Assembly (NCBI GenBank): GCA_025331435.1
Contig: JAIWNI010000053.1
Coordinates: 62,001 to 126,000, forward strand
Direction of reading: 5' to 3'
Length of the DNA: 64,000 nucleotides
Source of the DNA: Choanephora cucurbitarum
Taxonomy: Eukaryota; Mucoromycota; Mucoromycetes; Mucorales; Choanephoraceae
How positions within the stretch are numbered: position 1 is the first letter of the stretch; each line of letters opens with the position of its first letter. Of the stretch, positions 23,467 through 35,873 are shown piece by piece. Under the pieces are notes generated by a model that made no database searches, was not told where the DNA came from, and was given only the letters and a program-made list of their open reading frames with translations. The position numbers and the translations under genes are program-made.

Positions 23467-25552
23467 GGTGTTGTAATAAAGGTGGTTGAACTAGATAAGG
23501 TGCTGCTTGAAGCATTGTATGATGCAAATGATGATGATGATGTTGTTGTTCTGGTTCTATGCTATGTGTTCTTGATTTATTGGTAGTTAAGAATCGTCTG
23601 GATTTACGTTTATCTTCACTCAGGGCATCTGCATCAAAGTGACGTTGTGTTAAATCTAAGCTAAAGATAGCATCTTCTTGACTGACAGGAACAGCCAATC
23701 GAGCCAGGATACGCTCCTTTAGACGATGAAGTAAACGAAGCAACAGTTTAGCATCACGATAGATACGAGATCCAGGTTCATTAAAGCTAAGGGCATTTTC
23801 AAACACCAATTTCATGTCATTCATCCAGGCATGTAAATGAGGGTACTGCCTTGTCTGCATCTTTTCTGCAATCTGAGTAAGCGAAACAGGGGATTTGATG
23901 ACCTTGTAGTATTCAGGGTACTCATGGCGATCAGGCAGATCTTCAAACTGTTCAGAATAGAGACGATTTGTGTTGTCTGTGTGGGTACGAATGGCATTAA
24001 ATAGCTCGATCTCAAATGCGACAGGATCAAAGGTACTGATATCAATCTCTTGAGTGGGTCGAACAGCAGCTGCATCTGTCTCGCTCTTGGGTGGTCTTCC
24101 TCTACGCTTTTTGGGAGGGCCTCCTTCTGAAGAAGCAGTGGGGTGTAGATAGTTGGATTGAAATGGTTGTGTAGAGATAGATTGAGTAGAGTAATTGATG
24201 GTAGGCTGAGGAGGTAAGGTAGTCATTGACTTGGTAGGTGTAGATACAGTATTGGGCAATAAAGTAGTATTGTTTATAGTAGACAATGATGGTGGTGGTG
24301 GTGGAGGCATGGTCTGTGATGAGGGTGGTTGTGGCTTAAAGATCCCAATCCAACATGGATCATCTGCATCAGAAACAAGATCAAAGGGAGTTTGACCATG
24401 AATGTTCTTTGCCTTTGTGTTTGCATGGTATTTCTCAATCAACAGACGGGCAATCTTATCCTTATCACCATAAGCAGCCCAACCTAATGGGGTAGCTGAA
24501 TACCATGTATCGTTCAGTTCAACATCTGCTCCCTTTGCCATCAATGCCTCTACTAATCTCTGATCCCCAAAATAACAAGCTGCATGAAGAGGAGACCAGG
24601 TAAATCGATCCTCAAACATCTCTACAGGCACTAATGTGTTGGGATCCATCTCTTCCTCTTCCTCCACTAATTCTAAAGCCTTTTTAAACTCTTGCTTCAT
24701 AATTGCATTCATCAATGTCTTCATCTTTTGAGCTACAGAAGAATAAGTATATCTGTGGGGTGTGGATTCCCAATGGGTCTTACCATTGTTCTTTTTAGAT
24801 TTTGTTGGTTGCTTCTCAACAGCTCTTAATTTGATAGCTATGATCTTGGGTGGTGGTGATTCAGTAGGCTTACTGAAAGCATCCCCAGGTAATTTCAAGA
24901 CAGCCTTTTCTTTTGCATGCCATTGTTTTATGAATTTCTATTAAAAAATATGCCTTAGATCCCATCGACTGATCAATAAACTAACTTACCTGAATCTGAA
25001 TAGCATCATCATAGACTTGGGATTCTTTACGATTGTATCGTTTAGCATTGGATATCATAAGATCAAGATCAGCCTTGAATTCAGCAAGTGATTTGTATTC
25101 TTCTGCATCTATTTTGGCCTAAACAATCATCTGTTTCAATCACCCTACACGCGTTAGGACATAACCTCACTTACCTTCATCATGTCTAGTGCAATAGGTT
25201 GTTTGATAATCTCATAATAATCTGGATAATCTTCTTTTGATGGTAATTCCAAGAAAAATGTAGATAAATCGTATTCCACACTAAACAAAAAAAGAATGAA
25301 TAAACGCGGCAACATAATAAAGTAGGTTTTCTTGAGTTACTCATCAGGATCTTTCAATTCTATAATATCTTGATAAAGTTGTGATATCCATGCTTGTTCA
25401 TTGTTGTCAATCTATAGGAAAGTGTAAGACAACTTGAGGATGGTATACAAAAGTCTTACATTCACTTTATCAGGCTGACTTGTTCTTCTCTGTCGCTTGT
25501 ATTCTCTATAGTCTTTTTCTACAATGCTTGAACGTTTTGGTCTTTTGTCCAT
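22720..25552 (-). CDS. Tandem-bromodomain protein with ankyrin repeats (RSC4-like chromatin-remodelling subunit)
   Basis: Multi-exon gene with ATG at 25550-25552 and TAA at 22720-22722. Order along the protein: basic N-terminus (MDKRPKRSSIVEKDYREYKR); a first bromodomain spread over several exons (YDLSTFFLELPSKEDYPDYYEIIKQP, SNAKRYNRKESQVYDDA); two ankyrin repeats (WSPLHAACYFGDQRLVEALMAKGADV, ATPLGWAAYGDKDKIARLLIEK); a KKRRGRPPKS AT-hook-like basic patch; a second bromodomain (LPDRHEYPEYYKVIKSP, ALSFNEPGSRIYRDA); then His, Gln and Ala runs; and a final exon (22720-23050) with a beta-sandwich look (LNITVLQNNVKLNATSDY, VYHLFVTR). Bromodomains bind acetyl-lysine; yeast Rsc4 has a similar tandem pair in the RSC complex. 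The junction near 23115-23050 is inferred from frame. It converges on aconitase with 75 bases between stops. Confidence 0.8.
23414..23467. repeat. TTG/CAA trinucleotide repeat coding polyglutamine
   Basis: An almost pure (TTG)n run on the plus strand, interrupted once by CTG; on the coding minus strand it gives about eighteen glutamines in the bromodomain protein. Length is likely to vary among strains. Confidence 0.9.
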
Positions 25553-26022
25553 TCTAATGAATAAAATCCCTTTGTGTGTTAAAGATGGTCAGATGGGTTC
25601 ATTCGATTTTTTGTTATTTTTTTGGGTAAAAAAAAAAAGACACGTAACAATGAAATTTGTTGTGAAATTCAAATTGTACCTTTTTTTTTTAAAAAAAATT
25701 ATTTAAGTAGATAGAGTTAAAAAAGTAAATAAATGGGAAAAAGAGAAAAAGACTTAAAAGGGCTGCGTAGTGTAAGATGGTGTAATCCAATTTTCTTTTT
25801 TTTTTTACTTAAAATTCAGACAAATTATATGTCTATTTTAAGCCAATTTTATAAAATTTCGCGTGATGATGATAGTTCTTAACGATTGTCGTAAGGAGCG
25901 CGTGTGATTTATTTCACCCAAAAAAAAAATTCTAATGCACACACTTTTTTTGAAAAAATATAAAAAAAAAGAGAGAGAGAGTAAAAAAAATATATTTCTT
26001 TTCCTTTTCTTTCTCTGATTCG
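25553..26022. promoter_or_regulatory. Shared divergent promoter region
   Basis: 470 bases separate the starts of the bromodomain gene (minus) and the DIP2-like gene (plus). The stretch is poly-A/T rich with a CT-rich leader just before 26023. No classical TATA box stands out. Bidirectional control is possible but not shown. Confidence 0.4.
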
Positions 26023-29000
26023 ATGGATAGCCAAGATTTACCAGCAGACATATTAGAAAAGTTAAGAAATCTCGAGTTAGAGTTAGAAGATGGTGATATT
26101 ACGCCTAAAGGGTTTGAGAAGAAAAAGGCAACACTTTTAGCAGAAGTCTCTCAACCTTCCACACCTGGTATCTCTCAACCTCACAATGAACTTGTTGAGG
26201 ATTTAGGGCCTGAACCAAGTGCAGCTGATGTGGTTGATTTCCTTGATTTCTTGCCTTCACCTACTCATTCACCTACTCGAACTCAGGAAGCCACTCATTA
26301 TATGGAAGAAAATCATAAACATATTCAACAACAACAACAACAAGCGATAAGACCACCACCACCTCAACAACAACCTTATCGACCTTATAATGGTATGGCT
26401 CGTGGTATGCCAATGAACCCTCCTCCTTATATGGGAACTCCCATTCCTCAACATAATCGACCTTATATGGTTCCATCTCGAACTGGATACCCTTCTCAAC
26501 AACAACAACAACAACAACAACAAATACGCCCTTCTCAACAACACATGCATACTTATTATAACCAAAGACCTCCTCCTCCATCTCAATCCAATATGATGTA
26601 TAGACCAACACAACCTGCATCTCAAGCATATCCTAACCCCACTCCTAGACCTCATTCTTCTTCTGCACCATTACAAACATCACCTAGACCAGTGTATGTT
26701 GCTAGGCCAGGCATGTATCGACCATCGCCAGGACAACCACAGCAATATGGTAATTATCAATACAACAATAGTATGGGTAATGTAAGCAGAACACATCCAG
26801 CAGGTTATTACAAATAATCACAATGAAATGAAATGAGTAAAGCAACAAATTCCCTTTTAGTTTTTTTAAAATAATGTTGTCACTGTATAAATAACACCTT
26901 ATTTCATTCTCTTTACTGACTACTATTGACTCTCTCTATGTGTGTTATTTGATTATGTGTGTGTGTATGTGTGTGTATGCGTATATGAATGTATATGAGG
27001 TTAAATGATTTATTGATGTATGAGTGAGTGAGTGGATGAATTTTAGTTTGCTTTACTGATTTCATTTCAATTTAAAAAAAAAATGAATGATTTCTAATTC
27101 AAGCATTTTTTTATTCTTTTTTTAGATAATTCACTTATACTAAATAAGGAACTGCACCCCGTCTTTTATCCCAATCAGAATGCTTCAAGCCACACTGTTG
27201 ACAAATACAGTAATCCTACCATGGTCAAATCATTCCAGCACATGGCACCTATCTCTACACCTTGTACAGACAGTGAACGGTTTAATCAATGGGCTGGCCA
27301 TCAACAACTCCCTTCGTTGCCTCGAGAAATCCCTTTTCGGCTGATGGATCCTCAAAACAAACAAGACCCTAGCCTGTTTAGTTCCCTTGCTGAAGTCATA
27401 CGCCATCATGCCTCTCACAGCCAAAACAGACTTAGGCCTGCTGTCACACAACTGGATGATAAAGGCAGAGAGATCAGCAGTCTGAATTGGGAGAAACTGG
27501 GAGCACGCGCTGAAAAGGTAGCGATGGTCATTCGTGAAAAATCAGGCTTGATGAAGGGCGCTAGTATCTCCTTGATCTATCGTAAATCAGAAATCATTGA
27601 ATTCATAGCTGCCCTTCTCGGTTGCTTTATAGCAGGTATGATTGCTGTACCTATCAACCAGATTGAAGACCTCTCAGAGCTCTGGTATATCTTTCAGTCC
27701 ACCAAGACCCATCTTGTCTTGACAACTGACAACACTCTAAAGACAATCACCAAAACCATCAAGGTGAGAAATCAAGAGTTTCCCAAAGAAGTAGATTGGT
27801 GGCCAACCAATGACTTTGGTTCATTGTATGCACATCAGACCAAGTCAGGCAAGTACAATTCAATTCATTATACACCTATTGCCTATATCGAGTTTACCAA
27901 ATCACTCAATGGTGAACTGAAAGGAGTCGCTGTCTCTCATCGTACTATCATGCGCAGTTGTTATGGTCTGGTATCGGCCATGACAGAGACAGTCAATCCT
28001 GAAGATAACACACAGTCCGTGTCGCTCAATTGGAATACACATAGCAGTGAAACTATCTTGTCCTACCTTGAGCCTCGTCAACAACTAGGTCTTCATCTGT
28101 CTGTGCTTGGATCCATTTACAATGGAAGTCATACACTTTTTACTAGTCCAAGTATGATGGAAACACCTACTGTTTGGATCCAGACTATGTCCAAATACAA
28201 AGGTAAGTTGAAGAAAGACCTCCTGGCCTTTTTTTTTCTTTTATAACATTAACTTGCTTATCTATTACATATGTATGTGTGTCTAATTTCTATTAGTGAC
28301 AATGGCTTTGGCAAATTATCCAAGTCTGTTGAATGCTGCTCAGCAATCACTGAGAAACAGCCGAGATAGTCTAAACAAAAAGACAACACCTGATCTCTCC
28401 AGCTTGCGCTTCTTGTTGATCGACAGTATGACAGCTAAGCCCGATCTGGATGAATGGATTGCCGATCGACTCTTAAAACCATGGATGATAGATCCTATCA
28501 GAATAATCACACCAATTCTTTCTCTGCCTGAACACGGTGGCAGCATCGTGAGTTTCAGAGATTATCTTGGACCTTCTCGATTAGAGGAATTCGAACAGAT
28601 GTACAATCAACTAGATAACACGACCATCATCAAGCGAAAGACAGTATGGGCACCAGGTTCGTCAAGGGATTTATGGTATTGCGTTCTGGATAGAGATGCC
28701 CTGCGTCGAAAGAAGATTGTTGTGCTACCCAAAGACACAAAAGAAAATGCTATCAAGGTAGGCTCGCATGGCTTTCCATTCCCAAACACCATCGTCGCTA
28801 TTGTGGATCCAGAAACCACACTTTTGTGTCCTCCAGATGAGATAGGCGAAGTGTGGATTGATGGTCCATCGTTAGCAGAAGGGTTTTGGGAGATGCCGGT
28901 TCAAAGTGAAATTGTCTATCATGCTGTTCCTATTGTAGTGCCTTCTTCTTCAGAGTCGTGTAGATCAGAGTCTTATCCTGCAGAATTTCTAAGAACAGGA

Positions 29001-31605
29001 TGGATGGGTGCCATGATTGAAGGTCGTCTGGTGATTCTTGGTAGCTATGAAGATCAAGTTAGACAACATCGAACGAAAGAAGAAGATGATGATGTCTACT
29101 TGAGTCATTATTTAGTAGACACACTCTTGAGCCAATTGAAGATTCAGTCTAGGTAAAATAAGATAGACAAAACAGGCAGTGATAAATTTTTGGCTCATAT
29201 ATATCTATATCTCTTAGTATCATCTTTGATATCATGCTCAATCACCAACATTTACCTGTTGTAGCTATTGAGTCTGAATTGGAAACAGATCATGATTTGA
29301 AGGCTTTAGCAGACAAAGTGAACAACACTCTCTTTTTAGAGCATCACCTCATCCCTTATATCACCTTGGTGACTTCCTCTGGTGCATTGCCTCGTTTGAT
29401 GAAAGATGGCCATCCTTGTCTACATACTTTAATGACAAAACATCAATTTCTACTGGGTCAACTTCCCATCAAGTTCCTGAAAATAAACACATCGCAAGCC
29501 GTTTTACAGGAAGCAAGTGCGTTGAACTACGACCCATCCCATCCTCCCTTGACATGGCGTTGGGTCATATCAGCCTATGAGCATGCTATAGTCCATGGCC
29601 GACTCCCATTTGCAATGGAACCCCAACATACGGGCATCGAAGTCGTCAAGAGCGTGATCGATGAACGTACTGGGTACGACCTGTTTCGATTCAACAATAT
29701 CATCGATATCTTGCTCTGGCGTACCTCTTTGTGTCCAGACGAAAATGCGTTTATCTCTGTGCAACAACACGGTGTGCTTAAACCGTTGACCTGGAAAGGA
29801 TTCAATCATCAGGTGGTGACTATTGCCCGTCTCTTGATTGACAAATGGGCCTTGACGCCCAGTACCAAAGTACTGCTCTTGTTTCAATTCGGTATCGATT
29901 TGATTTCTGCTCTCTACGCTTGCTTTGTGGTAGGTCTAGTGCCTGTGGTGGTGCGTCCACAGGTTTCTACAGGCCAGACCTCTGAGTTTGTTCAAACCAT
30001 GCATGATCTTGGCATAACATGCGTCATTACCAACTCGGCCTCAGATGATGCCTATCGGTTTCGATCGCTCATCAAGCATCGACTCCTCAAACACAAATGC
30101 ATTTACGTAGATAAAGCACCGCGGTATAGCAAGTTGTTAGGTCCTGAAAGTGGATTGTCTATACGCTCTGAATGGACTCGAGACAAGAAACGTCCGGCAT
30201 TGATCTTGGTCAACCAGCAGTCCACATGTCGCTATGTTCCTTATAGTCATCATACAATTGTATCTCAATGTCGAACACAGAAAATCACCTGTCAACTTGT
30301 CTTTTCGAAGCCCTTGATAGTGACTGGCATGAATGCCTTTGAGCCTTTAGGGTTTTTATATACTGCCTTTTGTGGTGTCTTTACAGGTAATTTTTTTTTC
30401 AAGAAAACAAGGTCATCTTTTAACTTATCTATTTCTAGGATGTCATACCATTTTATTGTCTGATATTGAGTTTCAAGAAAACCCTCTTTCACTTTTAGAA
30501 CTTGTTTCTCGAAGCAAATGTACAACTCTCTGTACAAACTATTACTTGTTCAATCACATCATGAACAAAGTAACACCAGCTCAGCAACGGCGCATTGGAC
30601 TTCAGCATATGAAAAACCTGATGCTATCAGGCAGTAGAACAAAGCCTAAATCATACGAACGAATCTTGCGATGCTTGGCCCTCAGTGGTCTCGAAACAAA
30701 GGAGGCCATCAACACAGTCTATAGTCACCCTTACAATCCAATGATCACAACGCAATCATTTACCTTACTCGATATGATCTTATGGATCGATCTTGAATGG
30801 CTCAGACAAGGAATCGTTCAGATGACAGAGGATCGATTACGTGGTGTGCCAATTCAGGACTCGGGCATTGTACCTGCCAACACAATGATCGCCATTGTCA
30901 ATCCAGACACTAAAAAACTTTGTCCTACCTATACCATTGGCGAGATCTGGGTCTCTTCAGACAATAATATACAAGATGACTTGTTGGAGACAACCATGGC
31001 TCATCCGGAGAATCAAGTGAGTTACATAAAAACAGGCGATGTAGGCTTTCTTTGGCATGTTGAGAGAAAATCAGAGAATGATGGTACTCTGGATGAAGGC
31101 CAATGCTTGTTTGTGTTGGGTCATCTGGAAGATATCATTTCGATTCGTGGGTGCTTTTACTTTCCGGATCATATTGAAGAAACAGTTGAATCATGTCACC
31201 CAGAGATGATAAGAGATTCATGGTAAGTTACGTGTGTAAGGAAGTTAAAGAGGGAGATGTCTTAGTGTTTTTTTTTTGTAAAGCTGTATTGTGCAAAACA
31301 AGGAAAAACAACAGATTATTGTTTTGTTGTTGCAAGGATCTCGACCTATACCAATGTTATCTATTATACCTTCCATTGTCAATGCTGTGCTTGAGCGCTA
31401 TGAATTGGTTTTGGATGTTGTGGCGCTTGTGAATTATATACCAAGGAAGCAAAACAATGAGTTTTGGAGACAAAGAGCACTTTCTATGTATTTGAAAAAG
31501 GAAATGTGAGTGGTTGTTGATAGAAAGAAAAAAAAAGATGCCATTGAATTCTAACCATTTTTATTTTCTAGTACTATTATTCATAACTATCAAATCCAAA
31601 AATAA
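26023..31605 (+). CDS. DIP2/CPS1-type protein: DMAP1-binding domain plus two adenylate-forming domains
   Basis: Seven exons. Exon 1 starts at 26023 and runs to about 26770; a ~350-base intron to 27125 skips the apparent stop at 26815. Later introns lie near 28202-28296, 29155-29219, 30388-30439, 31226-31286 and 31506-31571, with TAA at 31603-31605; roughly 1,650 residues. The N-terminus LPADILEKLRNLELELEDGDITPKGF is the DMAP1-binding domain. A Gln/Pro-rich linker follows. Then come two AMP-binding-like domains (about 27280-29150 and 29400-31500), the second ending LFVLGHLEDIISIRG and FPDHIEETV. The TSGTTGxPKG-type loop is degenerate in both. This architecture is that of DIP2 in animals, CPS1/Cmr2 in fungi, which regulate diacylglycerol pools. 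Frames agree at all junctions. Confidence 0.85.
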
Positions 31606-32900
31606 ACCAAATCCATTTTTTTTTAGTCTTCATGAACTCATTCATATGCACATACGACTATGTCTTGTACAGAATTAAGCTTGATTGTGATACGCACTTT
31701 GTAAGAAAGCACGTATTCCATCTTGTTGTTGTGCTCTGCAATTTTTTTGTATCTTCTTGAATGTGCTTTAGCTGTCAAGATGTATACACTGTGTGAAGCC
31801 TTTAAAGAAACTTATTTTTTCTTAATGACAAATGCAAGCAGTCTGGCGAAATTAACAAAATACAACAAAGATAACAATGCGAGCAAAAGTGAAGATAAAT
31901 CTGACATCAGTTTGTAGAAAGCAGTGTATCTTCTAAACATCGAGTTGCATTATATCAGAAAGTCCAATTGGGAGCTTGTATGATTCGTTAGTTGCTCTAC
32001 AATGAACACTGAACATCAGTTGATACTTGTAGCCAAAGAAAAAGAGAGCATTCTCAAGAGCTACTGTGTTTGCGGGTCGGCATGAGTTTGTTGACAGATA
32101 AACTCCTCTTCAATGAGAGTGATACAGTGAGCGCACTCGACCTACTCCGCCTCTTCTTATTCAGCGAGCATTTTGTCGAGAATAAACAGGACTATTGAAA
32201 CTATGTGTAAGCATTTTCATTCGATTCACAAGTCTAATGTATGTTAATCTTTTAGGGATTATAGAATTATAGTAACTTGAAAAATGACGTATGCCCGTCT
32301 AGCTTGAGAATCATGATGTGGTGAATGCGCTATGAATTAGACAGCCTTTGCTAGCTATAGGTGTAGCATGAGTCCGTTCTAGTCCAGAACGCTGTTTTGT
32401 TTTCAGCATTCTTATAGGTACCAATAGTTAGATCGAAGGAAAGAGATGAAGAGTAATGAATAGGCATCAGTGCAAGTATAGAGAGGAACTACAAGACTGA
32501 AATATCTACACAATGATGGAGTTTCCTTCAACTCTGCACAAAAAATAAGAATTGAACATTTTCTCTTCGAATTTGCAAACGATTGAACCCCTCCCCTAAG
32601 CCCAGTCCAAGATAAATAGACAGTCGATTGTCATTCTGGATAATGGTGTGCACGACCATACTTCTAAGTGCCAATTTTAATAATGGAAATGCTTTTCTGG
32701 TCAACTTATGGACGATTATCCCTCTCTCTCTCTATCTTTTTGGCTGTGTTTTCATTTTCATTCGATCGTCTTCTAATACAGTTGCTTCTGTTTTTTTCCT
32801 TATCCTTTTCTACCACACAAAACGAAATGCAAGTCGCGTTGATTCAATCAAACTATGTCTTCAAAATCCACAAAACGTACTAGATGGCTTTTATTTTACT
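31606..32900. other. Intergenic region, no supported gene
   Basis: 1.3 kb between the 3' ends of two convergent genes. Small frames at 31723-31917 and 32628-32883 are hydrophobic by composition but show no homology I recognise. No repeat stands out. Confidence 0.5.
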
Positions 32901-33439
32901 TTATGCGTGGTCATCATCGTCATCATCACTATCGTCTGAACGAGCCATTTTGGTATTGCCATTCATCTCCTCATCAGCAACTCGTTTACCCAATACCTCA
33001 TTGCTGCCAGAGTGGAATGTCCTTAATCTATATGTGCCGTCTAGTTTAGCTACCGCGTCCGATTTTGTTTTGGCAAAGTCGATTTTCTTTTTTAAACGAT
33101 AAGTAACTCATTTAACAAAAAAGAAACACGAATCCAACTTACAATAGGCTTCCCCATAAATGTAAATCCATTTAGACTTCTCTTGGCTGTTGATGCTGAA
33201 GCCACGTCACTATATACAATAAAGGCTTGTTCACGCATCTTTTCTGTCTTTTTGGCTGTGATGTCAAGAATGTAGCCATAGGAGGCAAATAAACCATAAA
33301 GGTTAGACTTGAGCTCTAATTTCAACACGATAAGCAACGAGAACGAATTCATCTTGATGTTCATATTCTCACCTTCTACCGTAATGCGGCTGTTTAAATT
33401 AGTGACATAGAGTGTCTGGTTAGGATCGATAGATGTCAT
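32901..33439 (-). CDS. U1A/U2B''-type snRNP RRM protein
   Basis: Three exons (33373-33439, 33143-33315, 32901-33086) sum to 426 bases, 141 residues. The 57-base first intron is a multiple of three and has no stop in frame, so it can be misread as coding; removing it joins NLNSRITVE to ELKSNLYGLFASYG, restoring the spacing of U2B''/U1A. The single RRM shows LYVTNLNSRI (RNP2), REQAFIVYSD (RNP1) and GFTFMGKPIKIDFAKTKSD. The C-terminus is acidic (RSDDSDDDDDDHA), which differs from animal proteins. With one RRM and this length it resembles yeast Msl1, the U2 snRNP B'' protein, that binds U2 stem-loop IV; U1A cannot be excluded. Confidence 0.82.
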
Positions 33440-34639
33440 AGCAAAGCCAATGGAGTAAAAAGGAAGGACAGGAAAAAAATCATCATTTACAGTCACTTCA
33501 TCACTTGTTGAAAGCAGACATTTTGAGTGTCCCGGAGTTTTAATAGAGGCTCACAAGCTACTTTGGAGCACAATACCCTGATGGTAAGCATTCAGAAAGC
33601 TATGTTGTTGAGCCATAGGATGAGAAACTGAGTAACTTATTCCAGTGCGATACTGGCATTGGATAGGATTCAGAAAGAAGGTTAAAAAAATCATCGCAGA
33701 CGGACGTTACTATTTGTCTTAGTGCCACTTATTGCAATGGTTTTAAGATAAAGAAAGACCTAAAAGCACCTACTGTGCATTACATACTAAAAAAGTAACT
33801 GCAAGAACCCATTTTTTCGTTACTTGTAATTGATAGCTTTTATTGATGTCAAACAAAATACAGATTGCAACTAGCCCAGGATTTATGGACATCCTTTGAG
33901 GCCATATCTTTGCGAAATATGTGCACTAAATTGATACTTTGGATTTATGAAAACTTGTCTTAAAGAAAGAGGCTTTCTCCCAATTCATACTGAATACTTG
34001 ACTTGCAGCATATGTTATATTAGGCAAAGTGATCAATGCCTAAACACTGGTGTCCTGCCTTTTTTTATAATGAAGAAGATCAACAAACAGATGAGAAGAT
34101 GCCAGATTTTAACAAGCCAACTTTGCAATCATTAGAGTAAGTCAAACCAATGATTGTGTCTGCAAAACAAACTATGCCAGATACTGTTCAAAAACAAGAG
34201 ACGCGGTTCAGATCAACTAACAAACAGAAACAGATCGCTTGATTGTGATATGCATAGAGAGCAAAAACTTGCTATGAACGTTTAAACAATAAAAGCAACT
34301 GCAAATGCGAAAATCAGTATATGAAACAACTACAGGCGCAGTTTGTTTACAGTATTTAAGACATCAATGAAAGATAGAATAATTCCCATACCTATCCGAG
34401 CAAAGATGCGATGATTCTATAGGTATAAAAAGCAGAGTTTATGCCTATCAAATTATCTGCCTTTTCTCCATCCGGCTTTATCGACACATGCAATAAACAT
34501 AAAATGCTTTAAAACTCTATTTTATCCCGCTATTAGCAATACTTTTCGAGCACTGGAGCTGTAAGGGCATACAAGCTGACTTATGACGTTCCCCCTAAAG
34601 AAAAACCTAGAAACATCATCGATTCTCCTAAATTGGCTT
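33440..34639. other. Intergenic region, no supported gene
   Basis: 1.2 kb between two divergent genes. No motif-bearing frame; a 62-codon frame at 33947-34135 looks random. The right part leads into the heat-shock promoter annotated next. Confidence 0.5.
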
Positions 34640-34640
34640 A

Positions 34641-34777
34641 TTTTCTAGAAACTTTTTTTTTTTGAAAATCATCTGACATTTCTTCAATTTATGCAGAAAA
34701 ATAAACTAGAAAATTGTAGAAATTACCATAAATGACGAATGAGTTTCTAGAATTTTTCCTCAAAAACACTATAAATA
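34641..34777 (+). promoter_or_regulatory. Heat-shock promoter: clustered HSEs and TATA box
   Basis: Three groups of nGAAn/nTTCn units precede the small heat-shock gene: TTTTCTAGAAAC at 34641-34652, an array around CTAGAAAATTGTAGAAATT at 34707-34724, and GTTTCTAGAATTTTTCC at 34743-34759. TATAAATA lies at 34770-34777, about 63 bases before the ATG. Alternating inverted GAA units are the binding sites of heat-shock factor Hsf1. Confidence 0.75.
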
Positions 34778-34839
34778 AGAGAGCATTCTCTTTCACTTGA
34801 ACTCATCATCAGTTATAAGAAATCAAACAAAAGAAAACA

Positions 34840-35376
34840 ATGGCTCTTACTCAACGCTTATTCAACGACGCTTTACGTGACATGCAACGTGCTATGGCTG
34901 TCTTTGACCAGCCCCTTTTCAATTCTGTCTTTAACGATGCCTCCCAGTCTGGTTTTGGTCGCCACCCTGCTACTGATATTGTAGAGAAAGATGAATGCTA
35001 CGAACTCCATGCTGAGGTACCTGGCTATGACAAGAAGGATATCAAAATTGAAATTCCAGACCGTCGCACCTTGGTCTTGAGTGGCTCCATGAAGAAAGAA
35101 CATCATCAAGAACCCAAGAAGGCCGAAGACAAGCCAACCTCTGACAACCAAGAAGAACAAGCTGTTCAGAAGAAAGACACAAATAACCAAGTTGCTCAGT
35201 ACTCTAGTCCTCAATGGTGGGTCAATGAACGTGTCTCTGGTTCTTTCTCGAGAACATTCAGCTTCCCTACTCCTATCCATGCTGATCAAATCAAGGCCTC
35301 CTATGAAAATGGTGTCCTCAAAGTGATCATTCCCAAGACTACTGAAAACCAATCCAAGTTTATCAACATCGACTAA
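34840..35376 (+). CDS. Small heat-shock protein (HSP20 / alpha-crystallin family)
   Basis: An intronless 178-codon frame from ATG 34840 to TAA. The lack of introns is common in heat-induced genes. The alpha-crystallin domain begins HPATDIVEKDECYELHAEVPGYDKKDIKIEI and resumes after an acidic insertion with RVSGSFSRTFSFPTPI and ASYENGVLKVIIPKTTE, which carries the GVLxVxIPK motif. The ~45-residue insertion rich in Lys, Glu and Gln inside the domain resembles that of other fungal HSP20 proteins such as Neurospora Hsp30. The product is an ATP-independent cytosolic holdase that forms oligomers and prevents protein aggregation. The upstream HSEs and TATA box support strong heat induction. Confidence 0.95.
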   Translation: MALTQRLFNDALRDMQRAMAVFDQPLFNSVFNDASQSGFGRHPATDIVEKDECYELHAEVPGYDKKDIKIEIPDRRTLVLSGSMKKEHHQEPKKAEDKPTSDNQEEQAVQKKDTNNQVAQYSSPQWWVNERVSGSFSRTFSFPTPIHADQIKASYENGVLKVIIPKTTENQSKFINID

Positions 35377-35873
35377 AGCATTCTCCTAATCTTGATACCA
35401 CATTGCACAAACATCTCTATTCTTTCATTCATCTATTGCATACTTTAAGCTCAATAAAAACGATTGTTTTTTGCATTTAATTGTTAGGCTGTTTAGACTT
35501 GATAGTCTGTACTTATTTACTTCAACATAAGAAAAAGAAAACACTCTTTTAGATTTATCTGAAAAACATGTATCATAATTATGCAAACCTTCTTTCGCAT
35601 AACTGGCTACAATAATCAAGTGCTTTGTAGATTGACATAGATATGATAGAATTCTGACATAAACGTAACCAGATAAATACAGTAAGAAATGTTCGCTAAC
35701 CAATAGCTTTTGAGACTTCAATAGTGTCCTTCAAATTCTCAAGAAAGAAAAACATACTCGACTTTCCGTTCAGTTTGAGTGAGTCATTTCTTAGTCTGAC
35801 CTTAATTTATTATTGCTGTTGAACGAATGTTTTCTGAATTACTGTATAAATATGAATAATGGTAACGTGATAT
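35377..35873. other. Convergent intergenic region, no supported gene
   Basis: About 500 bases of AT-rich sequence between two convergent stops. It includes AATAAA at 35454-35459, a likely polyadenylation signal of the HSP20 gene. A minus-strand 98-codon frame at 35425-35721 has no motif and is not called. Confidence 0.5.

Noticed and set aside
26269..26655. Arg/Leu- and Val-rich minus-strand frames
   Set aside because: Mirror images of the Gln/Pro-rich repeats in the DIP2-like exon.
32628..32939. Hydrophobic plus-strand frames resembling a membrane protein
   Set aside because: Hydrophobicity follows from T-rich DNA; overlaps the 3' end of the U2B''-like gene on the other strand.
33316..33372. 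Apparent 19-residue insertion in the U2B''-like RRM
   Set aside because: It is a 57-base in-frame intron (GTGAGA...TTAG); removing it restores normal RRM spacing.
35425..35721. 98-codon minus-strand frame
   Set aside because: Lies in a convergent 3' region, AT-rich, no motif.
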